A DNA stretch of 64,000 nt, from positions 48,975-112,974 of the forward strand of contig NPFB01000026.1 of the NCBI GenBank assembly GCA_014084085.1, read 5' to 3'. The translations under genes and the position numbers were made by a program. Shown here in pieces: positions 1-10,656 of this stretch; the first letter of the stretch is position 1; each line of letters begins with the position of its first letter. Origin of the DNA: Hondaea fermentalgiana. Its lineage: Eukaryota > Sar > Bigyra > Thraustochytrida > Thraustochytriidae. The notes beneath the pieces are model-generated. The model did not search any database. It saw only the letters and a program-made list of their open reading frames with translations, and was not told the origin of the DNA.

Positions 1-287
1 ACCCGAGCCGACGCGACGCGCGGCGACGCGACGAGACGCGCGGCGCGGCGCGACAGCCCAAGGCGAGGCGGTACCGCGCCCCGCGCGGCCGTGTCCGGCC
101 TGCATTTGTTCCTTCCCTCCTTCCCTCCCTCCCTGTCCGCGACCCGCCGCAACGCCTCGCGGCGCATCCATCCCGGCCCTGCATCCCGGCGCGCGGGCGC
201 GGCGCCGCACGCGAGGGCGGGCGGCGCGGAGGAGACGCCGCGGCGCGCGAGGAGCGCCGGCCGAGGCAGGCAGGCCAGCCAACCTAG

Positions 288-323
288 GCCAAGCCAAGCC
301 AAGCCGAGCCGAGCCGAGCGAGG
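288..323. repeat. AAGCC/GAGCC pentanucleotide tract
   Basis: Imperfect tandem pentamer in the 5' flank of the first gene. Confidence 0.7.
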
Positions 324-519
324 AAGGAGAAGCCAAGCCAGCCAGGGGAAAGTTTCCTCGTCGTGTCGTGCCGCGCTCTCTCTCTCTCGCGCGCGCGCGC
401 CCGGCTGTCGCATCCGCGCCCGACTTCTTCTTCTTCCCCGCGTCTTTCCTCTCTCGCCCGCGCCCAGAGCCAAGGCCGTAGCGCGGCCCGAGGCAGAGCC
501 GAGCGCAGCCGCGCCGCGC

Positions 520-549
520 GAGTGAGTGAGTGAGCGAGCGAGCGAGCGG
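520..549. repeat. GAGT/GAGC tetranucleotide tract
   Basis: Three GAGT units pass directly into GAGC units about 90 nt before the ATG at 638. Similar tracts lie before other start codons in this window (10618-10644, 62215-62240). Confidence 0.75.
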
Positions 550-637
550 GCGGCGGGTCCGCCGGTTTGGGACCGCAGAGGGCGAAAAGCGAAAAAGGGT
601 TGCGCAGACAGCAGCGGCCCCGTGCGCGGGACCGAGG

Positions 638-2899
638 ATGCGCGGGCGCGGGCTGCGGCGGGGCGCGCGCGCGGCGATGGAGGAGCGCGCGGCCGCGGCG
701 GTGCTGGGCAACCTGAAGGACAAGGAGGGTGAAGCCGACGAGGAGGCCGAGCGCCAGGAGGACCGCGAGGCGACCAAGGACGGCCAGAACGCCGCCTCTA
801 CTGCTGCTGCTGCTGCTGCCGCTGCCGGAACGACCAGTGCTAATGCTGAGGAAAATGGGGAGGGGCAGCAGGATGGTGACAAGGAAGTGAAGAAGAAGAA
901 GAAGAACGAGGATCTAAACCAAGAAGAAGAGAAGGCCGGGCAGCCCGCGGCCAAGAAACAACGTAAAGAGGATACAGACGTGGGTGCTGACGACGTCGCG
1001 ATGGGCGACGCCCAAGTCTCGACAATAGAGAAAGAGGGCGAGCCAGAACCGAGCGCAACGCACGACAAAGTGTCCCCGAGCGCCCAGGACCCAAGTGATT
1101 CATCATCACAGAGTCAGAATCCCGAGCGCGCCGATGACAACGGCAGCGGAGAAGGGACCGAAGACAATGCTGCCGTTGCTGCTGAGGCTGACGCTACCGC
1201 GACCCAAGGTGGTTCGGCCGACAAGGACGAAAACGATGCTTCTTCCAGTAGCAGCAGCAACATTCTCGCCAAGCCTCTTAATACCAGCAGCACTAGCAGC
1301 AGCGGTGGCGTCGATGGTCCCGGGGATGGGAACGACACCAATGGCAGTGGCAGCAAAGGAGGGCCACTCGGTGCAGAGGACCGGAACAAGGCCGGCAATT
1401 CCGCAAAGGATAAACGTCCTCCGCCAGAAGCTCTTGGCCTCGACGAGCATATTGATCTTTACACCTCCATCAGCGAGGAACTATGGACAAACATCAGACA
1501 AGAGCGCGACTGGAATCAATTGTACGAGAAACTGAACCAAAAATACGATTGGATGTCCCGATCCTTTGCATCCGTCAGCCTCTTCAAGCAGCGCTGCAAA
1601 CTGCTCATGGAGGAACGCAGAAAGCGCCAGCATGTGGCGACCTGGAAGAACATGAAGTCCGCACTTACTGGCCCCGCCATCACCGTTATTCTCGAAAAAC
1701 GCCTCAAGCTTCTCAACGTGCCGCCGTCCGAGGTCCCCTGGGACTTTAGCATGCTTGGAGACTACTTTGCTCAGCGCATTCAGCGCTCCGACCGATCCCC
1801 CGGATCCATTCTTGATTGGCCGCAGGGACCCAAGAACTCGATGATTTCCAAGCTCATGGCCTTACACAAATACTACGGCTACGGGAGCTTCTACCAGGTC
1901 CATGAACATGTTGACCAGCTTGTACAGGCCTGCGAGGTCGAGCTCGCCATTCTCAGCACGTGTGATTGTGTCGGATGCTCCCGTTGGAAACTCACGCAAT
2001 ACCGCGTCAATACACAGGCCTTTGAACTCCGTCTCCGTTGGACGCGCAAGCGCGCCGAAATCATGCGCGACCTTCTCGAATTGCACCGCCAACACCCGCA
2101 CGTAGATCAAGAGGGCGAGTTCGCCACTCTCGTCAAAGAAAAGATTCCCGTCTTTGAAAACTGGCGCAACAAAGACATTAACCTGTTTCTTCACGCAGCC
2201 CACTCCTCACGCAAATGTAACGCCTGTGAACCCGGTTCCCGCCCCAAGAGGCCATACCGGAACCGCAAATTTGTCGCCCTCCAGGCCGCAGAGGAACGTC
2301 ACGCTGTGGCTGAGGCTAACTTCAACCTTGCCGAGCAGGTGGCCTCCTCCCCAGCAGCCATTAGCGAGGCCCGGCGCAATTTGCAGCTCGCCGAGGAGGG
2401 TGCCAAGGTTGCGCTCAAAGCTGTCGCTCCGGTGATTGAGCGCGCTCCGCAGGGCCAGGACACCGCCAACGTCGTTGCTGCCGTCGCGGCTGCTGCGGGC
2501 GTTTCTTATTCTCTTCAAAACTTGGGTTCTGCCGGAAAACTCTCCCCGCGGTTTCCCTTTTACAACCCGCTGCCTTCTTCGGCCTCGGGGTCTCTTCTCG
2601 CTGCCTCGCCTCTGGCCGGTTCGTCAGCCGCTCCGTTGCAGACGTCCCCCAAAGACGGCGCCCCAGCGGTTCCGGCGGCCGACGCCTCCGCTACGGCCGC
2701 TGCGGCTGCGGCTGTCATCGGGGAGCAAAAAGATGAGGAAAAGTCCAAAGACGGGTCAAACCCTGTCCCTGACCTCGCACATGAGAGCTCGCTGGGGCCA
2801 GCGTCGGACAACGTCGGTGATGGGGACGCCCCGATGGAGACCTCCGAGCCAAGAGCATCCCGATCTCGGACATCATCAAAATCTGACCCCAAAAAATAG
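638..2899 (+). CDS. Unknown acidic, probably nuclear protein with two CxxC clusters
   Basis: I do not recognise this 753-residue protein. Residues 1-280 are low complexity: acidic, Lys-, Ala-, Ser- and Gly-rich, with a KKKKK-type basic cluster resembling a nuclear localisation signal. Residues about 285-590 look folded and helical, rich in Trp, Tyr and Arg. This part has a Cys pair cluster (CDCVGC) and a second (CNAC) about 100 residues on, which together could bind one metal. The C-terminal 150 residues return to Ala/Ser-rich disorder ending in a basic SRSRTSSKSDPKK tail. The first in-frame ATG is 638; a second at 677 (740 residues) has an equally good context. The open frame continues upstream only through non-ATG codons. 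An AATAAA at 2926-2931 follows the stop. It faces the myosin gene tail to tail, 151 nt apart. A chromatin or transcription role is only a guess from composition. Confidence 0.75.
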   Translation: MRGRGLRRGARAAMEERAAAAVLGNLKDKEGEADEEAERQEDREATKDGQNAASTAAAAAAAAGTTSANAEENGEGQQDGDKEVKKKKKNEDLNQEEEKAGQPAAKKQRKEDTDVGADDVAMGDAQVSTIEKEGEPEPSATHDKVSPSAQDPSDSSSQSQNPERADDNGSGEGTEDNAAVAAEADATATQGGSADKDENDASSSSSSNILAKPLNTSSTSSSGGVDGPGDGNDTNGSGSKGGPLGAEDRNKAGNSAKDKRPPPEALGLDEHIDLYTSISEELWTNIRQERDWNQLYEKLNQKYDWMSRSFASVSLFKQRCKLLMEERRKRQHVATWKNMKSALTGPAITVILEKRLKLLNVPPSEVPWDFSMLGDYFAQRIQRSDRSPGSILDWPQGPKNSMISKLMALHKYYGYGSFYQVHEHVDQLVQACEVELAILSTCDCVGCSRWKLTQYRVNTQAFELRLRWTRKRAEIMRDLLELHRQHPHVDQEGEFATLVKEKIPVFENWRNKDINLFLHAAHSSRKCNACEPGSRPKRPYRNRKFVALQAAEERHAVAEANFNLAEQVASSPAAISEARRNLQLAEEGAKVALKAVAPVIERAPQGQDTANVVAAVAAAAGVSYSLQNLGSAGKLSPRFPFYNPLPSSASGSLLAASPLAGSSAAPLQTSPKDGAPAVPAADASATAAAAAAVIGEQKDEEKSKDGSNPVPDLAHESSLGPASDNVGDGDAPMETSEPRASRSRTSSKSDPKK

Positions 2900-3050
2900 A
2901 AACAGAAAGCCCCTTCAAGTTCGAAAATAAAAACAAAGTACGTATAATGGTTCTTGCAAAGTAATAGATTTGTAGTCGGGTATACTACACTCTTGCGAGT
3001 CAAGACTCTTGCAGCCAAAAGACTTCACATCAGGCACGATTGATGTCATC

Positions 3051-6000
3051 TCACGCCGCCGCATCAGGGTCTCTGGCACAGACGTATTTGAGCGCGATGC
3101 GTCGCGTTCGAACGCGAATTTCTAAGTCGCGCTCCGCGGTGCGCTGCGAGCGCTTGAAGATGACCTCTGCCCTCGTCACTTGCGAGCGAGCGTACCGCAC
3201 AGCGCTCTCGCAGGCATCCCAGGCATCGTGCGCTTGTACCGCTGCATGTGAGCTCAACGCGTCGCGCCCAAGCACCTGCAAGACCATGGCGCTCGCATTT
3301 GGCAAATGGCTCACTTCATTTGCCCGCAACTCCGCACAATCGAGAGCGGCTTCCGCCCCCTCAAGAGCTTGCATCCACATGGCAGGCAAATCTTCGGAAC
3401 TCGATTCCAAGCTCTTGTTCGCGACGCCTGACTCCATTTGCGTGACGCGGAGCTCAACTTCTGCCCGAAGTGCTCGCCAGCGCGCTCTCTCCAGAGCGCA
3501 GCGCTCCTTCAGGTCCAAGACGCTTGGGAGTCGCAGCTTTTGCGCCTCCTCTCTGGCTCGCCGCGCCGCTTCTGTGTGAATACGCCAGGGATCCATGGAC
3601 ATGGTTCCCTGGTGACTTGCATTCTTCCGCAGTGCAGCGACTCCTAGCATAGGCCGCGACGCATTTGAGCTGGGCGCCAAAGGTGCTCTTAGAAAGCTAG
3701 TCGTCACAGGCGTTCCCAGATCATAACGGCTGCTCTCTTCGATCTTGAAGTCATCTTCGTCTTCACCTTCGCCTTCGTCTTGGTCTTGGTTCAGGTGGCG
3801 ATCAGCGAACATGAGACGTTGCAACTTGGCACCCTCAGCGAGGGTGAGCTTGATCTGCTTGGCGGCTGTGCTAGGGTCGTCGCGCTCCACAGAAGCTTCG
3901 AACAAGGTAAGACAATACGCCACGTGTGCGGTCTGCGCAATTGCGTCCGTTGAAAGCGTCTCGCAAAGTCCGTGGGCTTCGAGCTCGCCAATGGTGGCCA
4001 CGAGACGCCGGAGTGGCTCAAGACGTTCAGTGCCTTCGGCGCGTACTTTGCGGAGCTCGACGGCGCGCGCCTCCGATTCGGCTGCTTCGAGGCGTTGCAG
4101 AGCCGCCACACGCATGTCACGCTCCGCTTCGAGTCTTGTAGATTCCTCAATGTAGGCGGTCTGCGTCGCAATCGTAGACTCGATCTGACCAAGCGCAAAT
4201 GCGGCCCGCTCGCGTGCTTCCAGCACCACCTGCACCGGGTCTGTCTTGACGAAAAGCAGAACTTCGATCGGGTCATCATTATCATTCTCATCCGCCGTGC
4301 CCGAGCCTAGTTGTCCCGCAGTTGCGCGATATATGGCGTTCAAGGATCGTGCGTCCGCCTCATTCGCCGTCAAGAAATCGATGCCTTTGCTAAAAGAATG
4401 AAGCGCTTCAGATGCATCTTCTAGACACTTCTTGACCGGCATGTGAAGATTCTCACGTCGTAGCGTTTCTGCAAGGGAGGCTGCACGCTCCCAGCGACGT
4501 TTTTGGTCCCCTAGATCACACTTTAGCTCGTGCAAGAGCGCTACTTCCTCGCCGCGCCGCTCAATCAGCGTCGAAAGCGCTATTTCGGCGCTTGCGCAGC
4601 ACTTGTTTGCCCGAGTGGCTGCAGCTTTGACAGCGCGACTCAAATTTTCCTCCTCGTCCTCGGTATCACAGGCGCGCCGACACTGCAAGGCGCTTAGCTT
4701 TCGTTGGAGGCGATCAAGCGCTGCATGCGTTTCCACAAGACCTTCGTGCGTTTGTTTGGCGAGACTGCACACCTCAGCACCGCACCAAGTCGCCTTGCAA
4801 AGACTTCTCAGGGACCTTGTTTCGAAAACTGGGTGTTGCATTATTCGGGCCTCAAGCCGCCCCACCTGACCACTCACACGTTCCGCGACGCCATGAGCTT
4901 GCCTCACCTCTTCCCGAAGACTTTCAATGAGCTCGCGCTCCTCCTCTACCAGCTTTGCACATGCCTCTACCAGGTCGACAGCAAGATCGACCTTTTCAGG
5001 AAGAATTTTCAGCTCCGAACGGGACGGGAGGCCGCCGTCTGGTCCAAAGTCCAGCACGCCTTGTACTTGATGCACATGCGTCTCGACGCTTTGGATTGCA
5101 TCCCTTATTTTGAAGCGCTTTTCAAGGTGATGTCTCGAGATGAGCACGCGGGTTGCCTTTAGCATTTCCAGCGCGGGGACAAGCTTCTCGTACGCTGCTT
5201 CCTGACCCTCTCTTGCACGATCCAGACGTGCACGAACCTTTGCCATCTCGTGCGCGTACTTTTCCGATGCGCCCGATAGGAGAATCGTTGTTTCGCGCAT
5301 GCTTTCAGAGATTCCCTCTAGATTGGCTGTGGTGAGTTGAAGAGAGCTGGCGCTCGCGAGCGCCTTTTGCGCTGTTGTTTGAGTCGCGGTAAGTTGCTCA
5401 CGAGCCTTTCGGACACGATCATTTCCAAAGAGGACGTCTGCGTCCTTGGGTCGGAGCTGTTCCTCTTGTTTAGTCTCGAGCGTGTTACGCTGATGCACAG
5501 ACTCTCGCAACTCGTCCCGAAGGTCCGCCACACACGCCTCGTACACGGAAAGTCGTCTTGCGGCATCAGTAACAGTGTCTTCAAGGTCTGAAATGGCTGC
5601 AGCTGCATGCACGAGCGCAATGTCGGTCTCTTCAACATTGACCAGGCCTTGCTCAAATACAAAGGTGGTGCGAATCTTGTCCTCGTCACAATCGCTCTCG
5701 CATTCACTTTCACTTTCGCTCTCGCTGTCATCGCTGGACGCTTCGTCAAATGTTGTTACTCTCGCTCGTTTCAAGGCGCCGTCAATTCCTTCAAGAAGTC
5801 CAGGACGCTTGAGCGCGGCGCAGACCTGCGCGAAGGCATTGCGCGCCCGGAGACTGCACTCCTGCACTTCGGGAAGACCATGGGTCTGAGGAGCGATGCC
5901 GTGACTGTGCAAAGCTGCAACAAGGTCCCGGCGGGTCGACAGCGCTGCCTTGAGCAACCGTTCGAGGTTTGCCTCAATCTCTCGTTTCTTCGCCAGCGCC

Positions 6001-9000
6001 TCGGCAAGATTATTCTCTTGAGCGTCGATTGTCGCGTCAAGAGCGTCAATCAGGCTCGAAGCGTGATCGAGTCCAAACTCGGACACGGCCTTTGCAGCCT
6101 CCCGTAGGTCGCTTAGCACACTCTGCTGGGCCTGCGCGTGCCCAGGGCAGAACCCATCGACGAGGGTGCAGGCGGTTCTCGATTCGAGCTGCGGTGGCCT
6201 GACGAAGGTCAGCGCTGACCTGGCGTCCTCCTCATTTCTGAGAAAGTCTTGCATGCGGGTGTCGAGGACTTCTAATGTGAATGCGAGACGCCCTTGAGCC
6301 TTTTGCAGTTGTTCCAACGCCGACTCCGCATGATCTGTCGCTGTTCGCGCGGTATTGACAGCCTTGTCGAGTTGCTCGAGCGAGGCGTCCGCGGCTGGGA
6401 GATCCACCTGGCTCGAGACGAGCTCAATTGAGACCTTCTCGCAGGCAGAGGCAGCGTCAAGGGAGAGTGTGAGATCAGCGGTGTCAATGTGAAGGCCTCC
6501 AGGGGCGAGACGCAAAGCATCTTGACGAGAAAGCAGAGCAGCCAAGGCGTCTCGCAATGATGCAAGGCGAGCTGTTCGCGCAAACCACACGCGTTTGGCT
6601 TCAAGAGCGCGAATCTGAGCTGCGAGCGCAAGACGGGCGCGATGACCGCGAAAGTGAGCTTGTGTCCAAATGGCAAGACGTCGCTTCGCCTTGAAGCGCT
6701 GCACGTGAAGATATTGTCGCACGATGCTTTGCAGCGAAATGACCTGCTCCGTGACGTGCTGCTGAATGACGCTATCCACTTCGTGCAAAACATTGGCGCG
6801 AAGGAAAACCTTTGTTTGACCAAAGGCGACGCCATCGGCCCAGCTCGCAATGGGGCCCGAGGCAAAGAGCTCTTCGACCAGGCCTCGCCATAACCCATCC
6901 CCAACACGAGCGTCGCGAGGCAACAGTGCTCTGCAGCGAAGACAAAAGTCCTTGTAGCCCAGCCGATTTGGAAACCCCGCACGCCGCATTTCAAGAGCGG
7001 CAATAACGCCTGCATTCTTCAACTGCCGGAGCACCTCAATACGATCGACTTTGCCGCTGACGAGCTCGTTGTTGGTCTTGATGCAGCGAACAAAAATTGG
7101 ATTGGTCTTGCGAATCTCTTCGGTAAGCACGTTGACCTGCGCTGCAAATGCCTTGGCCACAGTCTCTTGCAGCTTGCTGGTGGCAGGCCCGCGGCTGGAG
7201 ACATTGGAGCCGTCCTTGGCTTCCGCCTCCGCTCTTGCTTGACCAGGGAAGAGCTGGCCGACCAGCGGGGCCTTGGACGCAGCGAGAATGGCCTCCACAT
7301 GCGGGTAGAGGGTGTCACGGTTCTTTTTGATAAAGTCCGCGCACGTGTACACAATTTCGCCGGCAAAATGCACGATGGCAAAGTTAGTCTCGGAAGTTCC
7401 TTTGCGGCGAGATCCTGGCCCGCAAACCCCAAAGTGCGGGTGGGACCTATACTGCTGGGTAATTTGGCCGGCAAGACTGAGGTCCGAGCCGGCACTCATA
7501 CGCAAGCACTCGTCGTGCATGAGCTTGAAAATACCATTGACGAGGGAGATGCATTTTTCGTTGTTTGGAATCTCGGTGCGCGAAAAGGGGACGCCTTCCG
7601 CCTTGTACATGGTTTCTTCGGCGCGAAAAACTTGTTCATTGAAAAGACTCTGCAGTTTTTCATTGGCGTAGTTAATGAGGAGCTGTTCGAAGCCGTTCTC
7701 GCGAAAGGACTCAAAGCCATAAATGTCGAGAATTCCAATCGCGGTCTGCAGCGAGGTCTGCACATTTTTTTGCAGACTCGAATTGACGCACTCGACGATA
7801 TGAGTGAAAAGCTGCGAGTAAATGGACTTGGCCAGCGCGTCGCGAAGATCTGCGGCCTTGCGGTTGTCCAATGGCGACTCAATGGCCTTGCCGTTGACCT
7901 TGATGTACTTTACGGTCAGGGCGTGTGCTAGTTTACTTGCATCGCAACCAAGGAGGTCGCAGGCTTGGCGAAGCGCAGATCGATTCGTCGTGCCATCCCC
8001 GGTCTTAGTCTCCTCGATGTCCGCGCCGCCGACAGCGACTTGAGCAGTCTCTGACGAGTCCTCTGAGGCAACTGAGACGGACCTTGGTTTCGACCCTGAC
8101 GATGCGCCAGCGATCCCGCTCGGGTCGCTCTTGCCAAATTGAACGTTGCCGAGATGGAGAATCGCGGCGACAATGCGGAAGATAGCGTCCATTTCCTGCT
8201 CGGGAACGTCGATAGCTTTCATGGCATCAAGAGTGGAGAGGAACTCAGTGGCGTCGTCGAGATGTGGAACGTCGACGCAGCCGCTCTGGTTCAGGTATCG
8301 AAAGACCTGCATATCCTGGCCGAGCCCGAGGGCCTGAGCGCGTTTCGGGTCGGCGCCTCTGCAGAGCTGGTAAAAGATGTGATAGTTTCGCTCGCCCTTG
8401 TTCTGTCGCACCGTGCGACTTTTTTCAAGAAGGTAGTTTGAAACATGAGCGCCCTGAATGGATTTCTCACGGAAGCCGAGCTGGATGAACTTCCCAAAGC
8501 GACTCGAATTACGATTACGAAGCGTCTTGGCATTGCCAAAGGCCTCGAGAAGTGGATTCGACTTCATGATGCGCTCAGCAATCCCGAGATTGGCGGCTTC
8601 CGTGTAGTTGTGCGAGAGGAACTCGAGCATGAGCTTGGTAGTCTCTGTCTTTCCGGCTCCACTTTCGCCACAAATGATGAGCGACTGGCTTGCACCCGAG
8701 GAGACTAGGGCAGTGTATGCTTTTTGAGCCTCTGCAAAGCAGTGTGGTGGGAGCTCGTCGAGTCCCCGTCCAGTCTCGCAATAGGTGGCCATGGCGTCTT
8801 GACCATAAATTGGCAACCACTCGAATGGATTCATAGCAACCAGGATGGGGCCAGTTCGCGTGTAAATTTTCTGTTCTGCAAATCTCGCACTTACGTTGTG
8901 GAGGACGCACGCCTCATTAAGGTGCGTAAGATCGTCCATGTTCTCGAGACCAGTGCCTTTGCGCCCGACGTCGCGAGGCACGATTCGTCGGCTCCCTTTC

Positions 9001-9191
9001 CCCTTGAAGCATCGCCCTTGGGCGTCGATTTGGACGTCTTCCACGCGGTCTGCATCATCGAATTTCACGCGCACATGCTCTCCTTCGCGGACCTCTTCGA
9101 TGACGGCCTGAACCCATGCCTCGTTCTCATCGGAGACCCATACGGCTTGCTTTGCGTGCTGCGCCGCCCAGACCTGGTCCGCGCCGTCCAT
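3051..9191 (-). CDS. Myosin heavy chain, unconventional, with long coiled-coil tail
   Basis: Actin-based motor of 2,046 residues in one open frame. An SH3-like N-terminal segment (VWVSDENEAW, about 17-60) is followed by the motor domain at about 80-800. The motor has the P-loop GESGAGKT at 165-172, switch I NRNSSRFGKF at 216-225 and switch II DIYGFESF at 479-486, so ATPase residues look intact. A converter region (GQTKVFLRA) leads to one or two IQ-like light-chain sites. The remaining roughly 1,150 residues are Ala/Glu/Arg-rich helical coiled coil, broken by an acidic Ser/Glu/Asp stretch. I see no FYVE, MyTH4, FERM or WD40 domain. The first ATG is 9191; five upstream in-frame codons open with TTG. 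Class cannot be assigned by eye. It converges with the first gene and diverges from UDP-sugar pyrophosphorylase. Confidence 0.95.
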   Translation of the reverse strand: MDGADQVWAAQHAKQAVWVSDENEAWVQAVIEEVREGEHVRVKFDDADRVEDVQIDAQGRCFKGKGSRRIVPRDVGRKGTGLENMDDLTHLNEACVLHNVSARFAEQKIYTRTGPILVAMNPFEWLPIYGQDAMATYCETGRGLDELPPHCFAEAQKAYTALVSSGASQSLIICGESGAGKTETTKLMLEFLSHNYTEAANLGIAERIMKSNPLLEAFGNAKTLRNRNSSRFGKFIQLGFREKSIQGAHVSNYLLEKSRTVRQNKGERNYHIFYQLCRGADPKRAQALGLGQDMQVFRYLNQSGCVDVPHLDDATEFLSTLDAMKAIDVPEQEMDAIFRIVAAILHLGNVQFGKSDPSGIAGASSGSKPRSVSVASEDSSETAQVAVGGADIEETKTGDGTTNRSALRQACDLLGCDASKLAHALTVKYIKVNGKAIESPLDNRKAADLRDALAKSIYSQLFTHIVECVNSSLQKNVQTSLQTAIGILDIYGFESFRENGFEQLLINYANEKLQSLFNEQVFRAEETMYKAEGVPFSRTEIPNNEKCISLVNGIFKLMHDECLRMSAGSDLSLAGQITQQYRSHPHFGVCGPGSRRKGTSETNFAIVHFAGEIVYTCADFIKKNRDTLYPHVEAILAASKAPLVGQLFPGQARAEAEAKDGSNVSSRGPATSKLQETVAKAFAAQVNVLTEEIRKTNPIFVRCIKTNNELVSGKVDRIEVLRQLKNAGVIAALEMRRAGFPNRLGYKDFCLRCRALLPRDARVGDGLWRGLVEELFASGPIASWADGVAFGQTKVFLRANVLHEVDSVIQQHVTEQVISLQSIVRQYLHVQRFKAKRRLAIWTQAHFRGHRARLALAAQIRALEAKRVWFARTARLASLRDALAALLSRQDALRLAPGGLHIDTADLTLSLDAASACEKVSIELVSSQVDLPAADASLEQLDKAVNTARTATDHAESALEQLQKAQGRLAFTLEVLDTRMQDFLRNEEDARSALTFVRPPQLESRTACTLVDGFCPGHAQAQQSVLSDLREAAKAVSEFGLDHASSLIDALDATIDAQENNLAEALAKKREIEANLERLLKAALSTRRDLVAALHSHGIAPQTHGLPEVQECSLRARNAFAQVCAALKRPGLLEGIDGALKRARVTTFDEASSDDSESESESECESDCDEDKIRTTFVFEQGLVNVEETDIALVHAAAAISDLEDTVTDAARRLSVYEACVADLRDELRESVHQRNTLETKQEEQLRPKDADVLFGNDRVRKAREQLTATQTTAQKALASASSLQLTTANLEGISESMRETTILLSGASEKYAHEMAKVRARLDRAREGQEAAYEKLVPALEMLKATRVLISRHHLEKRFKIRDAIQSVETHVHQVQGVLDFGPDGGLPSRSELKILPEKVDLAVDLVEACAKLVEEERELIESLREEVRQAHGVAERVSGQVGRLEARIMQHPVFETRSLRSLCKATWCGAEVCSLAKQTHEGLVETHAALDRLQRKLSALQCRRACDTEDEEENLSRAVKAAATRANKCCASAEIALSTLIERRGEEVALLHELKCDLGDQKRRWERAASLAETLRRENLHMPVKKCLEDASEALHSFSKGIDFLTANEADARSLNAIYRATAGQLGSGTADENDNDDPIEVLLFVKTDPVQVVLEARERAAFALGQIESTIATQTAYIEESTRLEAERDMRVAALQRLEAAESEARAVELRKVRAEGTERLEPLRRLVATIGELEAHGLCETLSTDAIAQTAHVAYCLTLFEASVERDDPSTAAKQIKLTLAEGAKLQRLMFADRHLNQDQDEGEGEDEDDFKIEESSRYDLGTPVTTSFLRAPLAPSSNASRPMLGVAALRKNASHQGTMSMDPWRIHTEAARRAREEAQKLRLPSVLDLKERCALERARWRALRAEVELRVTQMESGVANKSLESSSEDLPAMWMQALEGAEAALDCAELRANEVSHLPNASAMVLQVLGRDALSSHAAVQAHDAWDACESAVRYARSQVTRAEVIFKRSQRTAERDLEIRVRTRRIALKYVCARDPDAAA

Positions 9192-10656
9192 GGTGCTCGC
9201 GAGCAATCCCGACTGCCCCGCTTCTGTTTGTCTCTCGCGTGCGGCCTCAGCCTGTGCTGTCGCAGTCTGTGATGCTGGCTGGACCCGGCGTCAAGGCGTC
9301 AAGCGCTCTCAGGTCTCATCACCAATTCTTTACTACCCACCCTCTCGCTTCCTTTGTCCTGTCCTCACAGTCACGCGCGCACACCCTGCGTTCGATCGAT
9401 CGTTCCCTCCTTCCTCTCGCTCATGCGTCCGCTGACGTCCTGGGAACGCTCCCGCGCACTACCTAAAAGTGCCAAAGCCAGTGCCAGTGCCAGTGCCAGT
9501 GCCGGTGCAGAGCGCGTGTTTCCCTTTTCCATATCCCTCCAAGTGGAGCGCGCAGAAGCAAGCAGTGCAGCGGCTGCGGCAGGCAGTCTGCCGCAGCGAC
9601 CGCGACAGGAGTCTCGCGCTCGGACTCCGAGAGACGCCGAGAGTCGAGTCGAGTCGAGTCGAGTCTCCATCATCGCGCTCACCGGATCTATTCGTCTCGA
9701 ATCTGTGGGCCTCCTTCGCGCGTGCACGCGCTGCGCGGTCTCGCGGAGAGGCGCCGCCGAGGACGCGCGGGAAGGGGGGAGGAGGACGATTCGAGGCGGC
9801 GTGAGGCGACGCGCTGAGACGTGCGCCTGTCGCGGCGGAGAGCCATGTCCGCTGCTTGTGCAGAGCTTCCGCCGCTGCTGCTAGAAGTCGCGTGGCGAAT
9901 GATTGTCGGGGCTGCGGCGCAATCTCGGGCGAGCCGCGGACTCGGCAGCAGCCAGCTGCAGCTCCCTCGGGCCCGGGTCTGCGCGTGGCGCCAGGATCGG
10001 CGCGGAGGCCGTCGAGGCGGGAGGGCGGGCACGGAGAAGCTCCCCGCGGCAGCGTTCGGCGCCGGCGCGAAGTAGAATCACGAGCAACGGCATCCCGGGC
10101 ATGAATGAGAAAAGAGAAACTAGTGACGAGGGCCCTGCAGGCAAGACGAAGAAAGGTGCGTTTTTCCTGATTGACGACCGCGCTAGATTCGCGTGGCAAG
10201 AGCCCTCGGGGCCTGCCGCCAGCAGCAGCGGCAGACGCAGTCGCAGGTCGAGGCAGCCCCGAGGGTGTTTGCACGGCGTTTGTGCGATCTTTCTCTCGCT
10301 CGCTCGCTTGCCCGCGGATTTCTTCTCCAGCCTGCCGTGCCCGCTGGCTGCGTGTGCACTGTGTGAGGCGGAGATGGCAACTCGGCTCGAGGAGGAAAAC
10401 CAAGCTGGGCGCGGCAGAAGGCGTAGTACGCAAGTAGGCCTGGGCCGGCCTGGGCAGTACAAAAGGGGGATGCCATGACTGACTAGGTGACGAGGAGATC
10501 CAAGCTGGCACGCGGCAGAGCAGCAGAGCCCTATCGAGGTCGGGTCCCGGCGCGAGCGAGGCGAGGCGAGCGAGGAGCGAGCGACAGGCGGGAGCGAAGA
10601 CGAGCGGAAGTGGACGGCGAGCGAGCGAGCGAGCGAGCGAGCGGGCGGTGTGCAAG
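9192..10656. other. Divergent intergenic region, myosin / UDP-sugar pyrophosphorylase
   Basis: About 1.46 kb separating two start codons that point away from each other. It contains a GCCAGT hexamer run (about 9478-9505), a GAGTC pentamer run (about 9641-9665) and a GAGC run at 10618-10644. Long open frames on both strands here are composition-driven and share no family features. Probably two promoters and 5' UTRs. Confidence 0.6.
10618..10644. repeat. GAGC tetranucleotide tract upstream of a start codon
   Basis: About six GAGC units end 13 nt before the ATG at 10657, so this is probably transcribed as 5' UTR. Confidence 0.75.

Larger units (their letters stand above)
1..637. other. GC-rich 5' flank of the first gene, no coding region seen
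   Basis: This stretch is very GC-rich and low in complexity, with a CCTT/CCCT pyrimidine run near 110-133, an AAGCC/GAGCC pentamer tract at 288-323, a CTCTCTCGCGCG run near 378-400 and a GAGT/GAGC tetranucleotide run at 520-549. Open frames here lack an ATG and have no recognisable protein content. It is most likely promoter and 5' UTR of the gene starting at 638. Confidence 0.5.

Noticed and set aside
91..525. 144-codon plus-strand frame in the 5' flank of the first gene
   Set aside because: Opens at GTG, is made of Arg/Ala/Ser-rich low-complexity translation of repeats and matches nothing.
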